Assembly (NCBI GenBank): GCA_030272155.1
Contig: CP126201.1
Span: 2,578,501-2,642,500, forward strand
DNA length: 64,000 bases
Origin: Tetradesmus obliquus
Lineage: Eukaryota; Chlorophyta; Chlorophyceae; Sphaeropleales; Scenedesmaceae
Reading direction: 5' to 3'
The translations under genes and the position numbers were made by a program. Under the pieces are notes generated by a model that had not been told where the DNA came from, did no database searches, and saw only the letters and a program-made list of their open reading frames with translations. Positions 1 through 9,799 of this stretch are shown here, one piece after another (position 1 is the first letter of the stretch; each line of letters starts with the position of its first letter).

Positions 1-36
1 CTGGCGTTGAGCAGCGACACGGTGTACTTTGTCAGT
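1..36 (+). repeat. partial copy of the first BRR2 exon
   Basis: The stretch matches the middle of the exon at 97-255 (LALSSDMVY region) with a few substitutions and ends in a GTCAGT donor-like site. It lies in the preceding intron. Confidence 0.7.
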
Positions 37-96
37 GATAAAACCCTCACGTTACTAATGTACACACGTTTGCGCGCTGTCTTGTTCTGTGTGCAG

Positions 97-3000
97 GCGT
101 ACATCAGCAACCTCAAGCTGGAGGGGCTGGCGCTGAGCAGCGACATGGTGTACGTCACGCAGAGCGCAGGGCGGCTCATGCGCTGCCTGTTTGAGATCTG
201 CCTCAAGCGTGGCTGGGCGGGGCTCACTGACAAGGCGCTCAACCTGTGCAAGGAGGTGGGCACACTAGCTGTATGACATGTTATATAACATGTGCCAGGT
301 GTCGTTTGTTTTGAAGTAGCATGTCAGTTTGTATATGCGATGCTGCGCGGGGCTCATGGACAGGCGCTCAACCTGTGCAAGGAGGTGTGCGGCGGCTGTG
401 TGATGTGTTACATAACATATGTTGACTCCGATTGCAGGTTGTGCAGTGGTGCATGTGGTGGGGTACAGCTGCCCTTGTGCACTGCATGGGCCGGAGCCAG
501 GTCAACATGCTTCCGTTGTTCTCATCATGACTGTGCTTGCTTGCGCAACCGCAAACCCTGCAGGTGAACCACCGTATGTGGTCCAGCCAGGACCCTCTGC
601 GCCAGTTCAAGGGCAGGCCGGGGGAGCTGCTGAGCCACCTGTCCTTGTTATTTCTAAAATGTATAAAACTTTTACCGATGAACATTCATCAACCAAAGAT
701 CTGAATGTGATTGATGCAGGTGAACCACCGCATGTGGTCCAGCCAGAACCCGCTGCGCCAGTTCAAGGGCCTGCCGGGGGAGCTGCTGAGCCGGCTTGAG
801 AAGAAGGACCTGCCCTGGGAGCGCTACTACGACCTGAAGCCCAGCGAGCTGGGAGACCTGATCCGCATGCCCAAGTACGGCAAAGCCCTGGTGAGTGGAT
901 GAAGACTAATCTTTGCTATACTCGTTTCTATACTTTTCCCTTTCCCTTTCTTTTATCTGAATGTCTGCTTGCCTCATCACAGCGCTTGCACTTCTAGGAA
1001 TCCGCACCGTGCTACTGCGCCCATCCACCACAGGCCGCCTGGCTCCTGCTTACCCTTGCGATCCTGCACCTGCTACCCGCCGCCCTGCTGTCCTCACCAT
1101 GCCCGCAGCACAAGTTTGTGCACCAGTTCCCGCGCCTGGAGCTGGCGGCGCATGTGCAGCCGCTCACGCGCAGCCTGCTGCGCATCGACCTCACCCCGTT
1201 CTCTCACCCCTCTCCCCCACTTCACTTCCCTCGCCTACTGACGCCGCTACCCTGCGGCGATATTCCTGTCCCCGCAGCACAAGTTTGTGTACCAGTTCCT
1301 GCGCCTGGAGCTGGCAGCACAGCATATGCGGACCCAAACCCCAATCCTGCTTCTATGTCTCATTGTTCCTCGTGCGTATGCAATTGCTTGTACTGACTCA
1401 CACCATCCTGCTATTTGCCTTCCGCTGCCCTGCCCGCAGCACAAGTTTGTGCACCAGTTCCCCCGCCTGGAGCTGGCGGCGCATGTGCAGCCGCTCACGC
1501 GCAGCCTGCTGCGCATCGACCTCACCATCGCGCCCGACTTTGCATGGGAGGACAAGGTGCACGGCGCGGTGGAGCCTTTCTGGCTGCTGGTTGAGGATGC
1601 AGACGGCGAGGTGGGTGGCAGCTGAATGTGTTACATCCGTTTTTTTGCTGAGTCTGCCTTCCTTTGTGTTTGCTGGCTGTGTTTTCGGTGTAAAAATGGA
1701 ATGTTCTGGGTAAGTTTTGCTCCTGAACAAGCAGTCCCGGACTTTGCGTGGGCTGACAAGGTGGTGTACGCGGCTGTGGAGCCCTTCTGGCTGCTGGTTG
1801 AGGATGCAGACGGCGAGGTGGGTGGTCCCTCTCTTTATTGTTTTCGTTTTTGCTGAGTATGTGCTTCTTTGTGTTTGTCGGCTGTGTTTCTTGTGAAGTT
1901 TTGGGTTTGTTTTGTAAGGTTTATGGTCTGAAGCAGTACCGGACTTTGCGTGGGACGACAAGGTGCACGGGGCCGTGGAGCCTTTCTGGCTGCTGGTCGA
2001 AGATGCAGACGGCGAGGTGGGTGGCAGCTGAATGTTTTAAATTTCATTGTTTTTGCTGAATGTGCCTTCCTTTGTGTTTGCTGGCTGTGTTTTCGGCGTG
2101 AATTTTCTGTGTAAGTTTTGCTTTTGAACAAGCAGTCCCGGACTTTGCATGGGATGACAAGGTGCACGGCGCGGTGGAGCCCTTCTGGCTGCTGGTTGAG
2201 GATGCAGATGGCGAGGTGGGTGGCAGCTGATTGTATTTTAGTGTTTTCGCTGAATGTGCCTTCCTTTGTGTTTGCTGGCTATGTTTTTGGTGTAAAAATG
2301 GAGTTTCTGGGTGCGTCTTGCTGCTAAACAAGCAGTCCCGGACTTTGCGTGGGGCGACAAGGTGCACGGGGCCGTGGAGCCCTTCTGGCTGCTGGTTGAA
2401 GTTGCAGGCGGCGAGGTGGGTGCTGGATTTTTGAGAATTGTTGCTATGTGTGTTTTGTGTTGGTGACCTGTGTTTCTTGCACGTCGTGATATGATCAAAG
2501 CTGTGAACATGCGTGCGTGGCCGTCGGCTTCACAAGTATGCTGTGCTGCGTGTTATAAGGTTTCTTGCAGGTGCTGCTGCACCACCAGTACTGGCTGCTG
2601 CGCCTTGCCTCATCCCAGGAGGAGCACAACTGAGAAAACTTCTGCTATGTGATTATTTTTGTCTCGCAGGTGCTGCTGCACCACCTGTTCTGGCTGCTGT
2701 GCCGCGCCTTAGCACAAGAAGAGCACACGCCGAGCTTCACAGTGCCTGTAGCGAGCCCGCTGCAAACCGACAACACGCCTTCTGTGTCTGCGCTTTTTTC
2801 CTTCTGTCCGGCATGCAACAGGTGCTGCTGCACTGCTAGCACTGGCTGCTACCCGTTATCACTGAAAGCATGCCTAGACATACATGTGTCGCGCCGTACT
2901 TCTTTGTTTTTGCAGGTGCTGCTGCACCACCAGTACTGGCTGCTGCGCCGGGCCCTAGCGCAGGAGGAGCACGCGCTGAGCTTCACGGTGCCTGTGGGTG

Positions 3001-5647
3001 AGCCGCTGCCGCCGCAGTACTTTGTGCGGCTAGTCAGCGACCGCTGGATCGGCTGCGAGTCAACTCTGGCCGTCAGCTTCAGGTGCGTGGGTCCAAAGAA
3101 TGCTTGTCTCGATGGAATTTAGGATTGCCAGACACGTGCCCGGTCAGCCTGCTCGATTACCGTCCAATCAGTCTCCCTGGTGGAAGTGCATGCTGCTGCG
3201 TCGAGTAGCAGTGCAGCATCTTGTCAATGCCTGTAATTTTGCGAGTTATGCACATCTTCATAATGTGTCCTGCCCCCTGCAGGCAGCTGCTGCTGCCGGA
3301 GAAGCTTGCCGCCCACGGAGCTGCTGGACCTGCAGACCTTTGTTGATCTTGCTGATCTCTCTCTGCAAACCACACAAGCATACTGTCATTTGCATTGCTG
3401 CTGCCTGCCTTTTTGCCCCCGCAGGCAGCTGCTGCTGCCGGAGAAGTACCCCCCTCCCACGGAGCTGCTGGATCTGCAGCCGCTGCCGGTCAGCGCGCTG
3501 CGCAGCAAGGCCTTTGAGGGCCTGTACAAGGACATCGGCACATTCAACCCCATCCAGACGCAGGTATGTACGGATGTAAATGGTTTTGAGCTTGCTATGG
3601 TGCTGCAGGCAGACTTGTTGTGCAATTGCTTTGTGGTGTGTCAGCGCGCAGCAAGTCCTTTGAGGGGCTCTACAAGGACATCGGCACATTCAACCCCATC
3701 CAGACGCAGGTGCAGTTGCTGTTACTTAGTCGTGTTATGCGTTTGTTAGCGTGTCGCTTTGCCAGTTAGAGTGCTGCGCAGCAAGGCCTTTGAGGGACTG
3801 TGCAAGGACATCGGCACCTTCAACTCCATCCAGACGCAGGTGCGGTTGCTGCCGATTTGTCGTTTAAACTGTTGTACATGCCATATTGTGTATGAGTGTG
3901 CTGCGCAGCAAGGCTTTCGAGGGACTGTACAAGGACATTGGCTCATTCAACCCCATCCAGACGCAGGTGCGGCTGCTGCTGATTGGTCATGTTGCTCATC
4001 ATGCTGACTGGGTTTGTTCATGCTACAACGTTGTGCTGTGTGTGGTGCATGTGTGCTCAGCAAGCGCGTGCAGCAGAAATCAGCAGCACCTTCCGTGCAC
4101 GCTCGCAACAGCCGCCGCCTTATTACGTTGCACTGCGCTATTCGTTCGTCCCCTTGCTGTACAACACGGACGGCTCCTGCTTCCTGTGCAATGAGACTGG
4201 GGCAACCAACTGTTAAGCATGGATGCACGCTGTGCTGCATTTCCGCAGGTCTTCACATCGCTGTACAACACGGACGACTCCTGCTTCGTGTGCGCCCCCA
4301 CCGGCTCCGGCAAGACCATCTGCGCAGAATTCGCGCTGCTGCGGCTGCTGGCGCGGGAGCAGGCGGCCCGCGCCAGCGGCGAGGGCGGCGGCTCAGGGTT
4401 TGGCGATGGTAAACCGTTGGTGCATGCGGTTTATGTGGCTCCGCTGGAGCCGCTGGTGCTGGAGCGCTATGTTGGCTGGAAGGAGAAGCTGGAGGGCGGG
4501 CTGGGCATCAAGATCGCCAAGCTGACAGGTGGGCGGTGTTATAAATGTTATGTACGTGGTTGGAAGCTGTTACATAACATTGGAGCGCTATGTGGGCTGG
4601 AAGGAGAAGCTGGAGGGCGGGCTGGGCATCAAGATCGCCAAGCTGACAGGTGGGCGGTGTTATACCCGTTACGTATGTGGTTGGAGAGTGTTACATGATA
4701 TTGGAGCGGTATGTGGGGTGGAAGGAGAAGCTGGAGGGCGGGCTGGGCATCAAGATCGCCAAGCTGACAGGTGGGCGGTGTTATAACTGTTACGTATGTC
4801 GTTGGCGGCTTTAATATAATGTTGGAGCGGTATGTGGGCTGGAAGGAGAAGCTGGAGGGCGGGCTGGGCATCAAGATCGCCAAGCTGACAGGTGGGCGGT
4901 GTTGTAACTGTTGCATATGTGGTTGGAGACTGTTACATGATGTTGGAGCGGTATGTGGGCTGGAAGGAGAAGCTGGGGGCGGGCTGGGCATCAAGATCGC
5001 CAAGCTGACAGGTGGGTGGTGTTATAACTGTTACGTATGTGGTTGGAGACTGTTACGTGATGTTGGAGCGGTATGTGGGCTGGAAGGAGAAGCTGGAGGG
5101 CGGGCTGGGCATCAAGATCGCCAAGCTGACAGGTGGGCGGTGTTACACCTGTTACGTATGGGGTCTGAGAGTGTTACATATTGTTAAAGCGCTATGTGGG
5201 CTGGAAGGAGAAGCTGGAGGGCGGGCTGGGCATCAAGATCGCCACGCTGCCAGGTGGGCGGTTTATAACTGTTACGTATGTGGTTGGAGACTGTTATATG
5301 ACGTTTGAGCGCTATGTGGGCTGGAAGGAGAAGCTGGAAGGGGGACTGGGCATCAAGATCGTCAAGCTGACAGGTGGGAGTCGTTGTTTTGACACGGAGT
5401 TTCACTGCCAGCAGATGGCAGCATTGGGGAACTGCGGTCAGCGTCTGTTGGTCAATGCTGCCATCCGCGGTCCCGCAGATGGCACCATAGACCAGCAGAA
5501 GCTGATCGCAGCTGCCCAATGCTGCCAGCAGATGGCAGTGAACCCCATGTCATAACAACAGATCGCATGATGGCTGCGCATTTGTTGGTGACCAGGAAGC
5601 GCGCGCATGCTGTGCATGCGGTTGTCTGCTGTTGATCACCTGTCACG

Positions 5648-5704
<57 letters not shown>

Positions 5705-8700
5705 AGGCGACAGCACAACAGACGTGCGGCTGCTAGCGGACAACCACCTGGTGCTGGCCACGCCGCAGCAGTGGGACATGCTGAGCCGCCGCTGGAAGCA
5801 GCGCAAGGCTGTGCAGGCAGTCAACCTGTTCATCATGGACGAGATGCAGCTGCTGGGAGGGCAGCAGGGGCCCACCATGGAGGTGCGTTGTGTTATTTGT
5901 TATTTCCATGTTACTTGCCACCATGCAACAACAATATGCACGGCAGGTTAGTGCTTGCAAGTCGTTATGTGCTGATGGAAGGTGTGGTAATGTCCCTGCC
6001 TGGCGATGCCACATCACCACGCTCCGGCCCACATGCCTCCGCCCCTGCCTCCGCTCTCCACTCCTGCCACGAAACTCCACCCCTGCTGTCAACCCATTCC
6101 GCAGGTCGTGTGCAGCCGCATGCGCTACATGAGCAGCCAGCTGCCGCAGCCGGTGCGGCTGGTGGGGCTGAGCCACTCGCTCGCTAATGCGCGTGATGTA
6201 GGGGAGTGGCTGGGCGCTGCGGGCACCTCCACCTTCAACTTCCCGCCGGGGGTGCGGCCGGTGCCGCTGGAGATCCACATGCACGGCCTGGACATACACA
6301 ACTTCGAGGCGCGCATGCAGGTGGGCGGTTGAATGGTTTGCCTTTTTCATCTTTTGGGGTTAGCGAGCATCGTGTTTGCAGGACTCGACTCGCGCATGCA
6401 GGCGGGTTGATTTGAAAGGTTTGAATCTGTTGTCATATGGCCATGCGGCCGATGCCGCTGGAGATGCACATGTATGCGCTGGACATGCACAACTTTGAGG
6501 CGCGCATGCAGGTGGTTTGTTGACTTAGTGTCAACGATTGCACTTTGTGGTGGTTGGCCACCCTTAGGTGCAGCCTGCATTGTGCTTTGCTGGACATCCA
6601 CCACGTGTAGCGGGCGTGCTGCCGGGACGTGCAGTGGTTGTTGGGATTCAAGGGGTTTGGGGTGCGCGGCCATCAGGAATTGAAGCTGCAGATCCGCACA
6701 TTGTTCTGCAGCTGCGTTCTTAACTTATTGCTGCTGCTGCATTTCCGCAGGCCATGATGCGGCCGTGCTACTCGGCCATCCTCAACCACGCAGCGGGCGG
6801 CAAGCCTGCCATCGTGTTTGTGCCCACACGCAAGCACGTGAGGCTCACCGCGCTGGACCTGCTCACCAGCGCCGCAAGCGACGGCGCGCAGCACAGGTGG
6901 GCTATCTGCTGATGTCTTTTGTGATTGACGTGTTCTCGTTGTTGTTTGTCAGTGTGCTCACCGCGCTGGACCTGCTCACCTGCGCAGTAGGCGACGGCGC
7001 GCAGCACAGGTGCGCTATGCTGCTGTTTTATTGTGTTTGTTACCGCGTTTCACTTGTGCTCATTGTTGTTCGTCAGTGTGCTCACCGCGCTGGACCTGCT
7101 CACCAGCGCGGCAAGCGACGGCGCGCAGCACAGGTGGGCTATCTGCTGATGTCTTTTGTGATTGACGTGTACTCATTGTTGTTTGTCAGTGTGCTCATTG
7201 CGCTGGACCTGCTCACCAGCGCAGCAAGTGGCGGCGCGCAGCACAGGTGCGCGACGCACGGCAGCTGCAGCGTGAAGTTGTGCTTGTGCAGGTTCCGCCT
7301 GGCAGCAGAGGCTGACCTGGCCTTAATTCAGCCGTGTCAACGAACTTGCAATGCCTCCCCATCCTGTGCCCTGTCCCTCTGTTCCTGCTCAATGTCTGCC
7401 TCAGGTTCCGCCTGGCAGCAGAGGCTGACCTAGCGCCCTACATCAGCCGAGTGAAGGACGCAGCGCTGGCACACGCGCTGTCATTCGGTGTCGGCTACGT
7501 GCACGAGACCATGCCGGCCATTGAGCGGCAGGTGGTGGAGTTCCTGTTCGACTCTGGCGCCATCCAGGTGAGTTTAACCAGGGTTTGACTAGCGTTTGAC
7601 CGAGTTTGACTGGGGTTTCTTGTTGCGGGGCTGCGGCTACGCGCATGAGACCATGCCGGTCATGGAGCGGCAGGTGGTGAAGTTCCTGTTACGACTCCGG
7701 AGCTGTTCAGGCAAGTTTAACTGGGTTTGACCAGGGTTTGACCGGAGCTGACTTGGGTTTTGTTTGACCAGGAGCAGACTGCTGTGCTTGGAGCTGTTGC
7801 TTTGTGGCAGCTGGTGTGGATGCATAGGCGGACTGCCCGACATGCGTTGGGACCAGAATGCGTAGGCGCAGCCATGCATTCAACACAACCTGTTGGCGTC
7901 ACTTGCAGGTGCTGGTGGCGACTGCGGTGTCCTGCTGGGGCATGAGCAGCGCAGCCAAGCTGGTGGTGGTCATGGGCACGCAGTACTACGACGGCAGCGG
8001 CCTGGGGGCCAGCGACTACCCGGTGACAGACCTGCTGCAGATGCTGGGCCGCGCTTCGCGTCCAGGCATAGACGAGGTGGGTCCTTTTTGTGCTTTTGTA
8101 TGGGTCGTTAGTTGATGCTGCTGTGCTGGTCAGCGACAACCCGGTGACAGACCTGCTGCAGATGCTGGGGCGCGTCTTGCGGCCGGGCTTAGATGAGGTG
8201 CGTGGTGTGGCCCGGCTGCTGATCGAAGAAGAAGAGTGTTTTCTGTAGTGTAACTGACGCAGCTGTGGGGCTTGATGCCTGTGCTGTGTTGCCAGCACTG
8301 CTAGCTGCCTCTTGCTGTTGGCTCTCACGATTCACCTGCTGCACCCTGGTTGTTGTACTTGATCTTACAATGTCAAACGTGTATCTTTGCAATGCCGCAG
8401 CTGCGCAAGGTGGTGCTGGTGTGTGCGGCGCTCCGCACGGAGAACATAAGATTTTCATGTTTGATGTATGTAAAACTACAACTTGTTACATCATAACATG
8501 TAACGCGCTGCGCTGCAGGTGGGCAAGGTGGTGCTGATGTGTGCTGCCCCGCGCAAGGAGTACTACAAGGAATTCCTGTTGATGTATGTATAACCATAAG
8601 TTGATACCTAACAGTATGTAATGCGCTGCGCTGCAGGTGGGCAAGGTGGTGCTGATGTGTGCGGCCCCCCGCAAGGAGTACTACAAGAAGTTCCTGTTTG

Positions 8701-9748
8701 AGCCGCTACCCATCGAGAGCCACCTGGACCACTTCCTGCACGACACCTTCAACGCGGGTGCGTGCGGCTTAGATGCAATGGCATGCACCAACTGCCCGAC
8801 ATATTGCTTTGTTGCTTATGCCACTCTTGTTTCTGCCGATCAGTGGTTTTGGAGTGGTGTGTAGGTTTGCTGCGTGTTTCATATGCGCGGTTCCAAACGC
8901 GCGCTGAACGGTGCATGTAGAAGTGCAGTAAGAAACGGACATGTGTGCTGAGCCACTGTATGAGTTGCCAGTCCTGATTTCTGGTCTGCTTGCATCCGTC
9001 TGTATTTGCTGCCTGCAGAAATCGTGACGCGCACCATCGAGAGCAAGCAGGACGCAGTGGACTACCTCACATGGACCTTCTTCTACAGGTGACCACGTCT
9101 GGCAGTGCAAATGCAATTGTATATGCTACTTGTATGTGCGCCGTTCATGTCACTGCAGATCTAGTATGCGGCAGCAGCGCATCTCTGAGAGCCCCAGCAC
9201 TGCCAATGCACTTCCGAGTCACTCGCAAATGCTGAGGCTGTTTTTGCTGTCCCTGCTCTGCCACCGCTACATCCTCTTGCCTCTCTTTCTCCTCGCAGGC
9301 GGCTGCGGCAGAACCCCAACTACTACAACATGCACGGCACCAGCGACAGGCACATCAGCGAGCACCTCTCAGACCTTGTTGAGAACACCGTGAACGACCT
9401 GGCCAACAGCAAGGTGCGCAGCGCTGTTGTACTCCTTTGATCACAGTGTTGGCAGCTGCAGCATGTCCTCATGAGTTAAAACGATGTTGTACTCCTTTGA
9501 CCACAGTGGCTGTAGGCTTCTGCTGTTGCACAGATGCGCAGCGTGCGTGCATGCTGTGTGTGGCGTGCGTTGGCAGCTGCAGCATGCCCTTCTGCCCTGT
9601 GTTGTCTACAAACTACATGAAGGAGCTTGGTGCATGTTCAGCAGATGAACAGACAGCACAGCCGCCACACATGTACGCAAATGTGCCGTGCTGCTGTCCT
9701 TCTGGCTGCAGCTCACACACTCGTGATCACTCTGCTGCTGCTGCCGCC

Positions 9749-9799
<51 letters not shown>

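Noticed and set aside
1736-2420. The four BRR2 exon copies as extra coding exons (repeat domains)
   Set aside because: Including them would insert repeats inside a conserved Sec63 domain where homologues have none, and the exons without them join in frame.
4461-5375. Assembly stutter as explanation of the 121-nt array
   Set aside because: Copies differ by many point changes and small indels, which a pure assembly duplication would not produce; long reads could still settle it.
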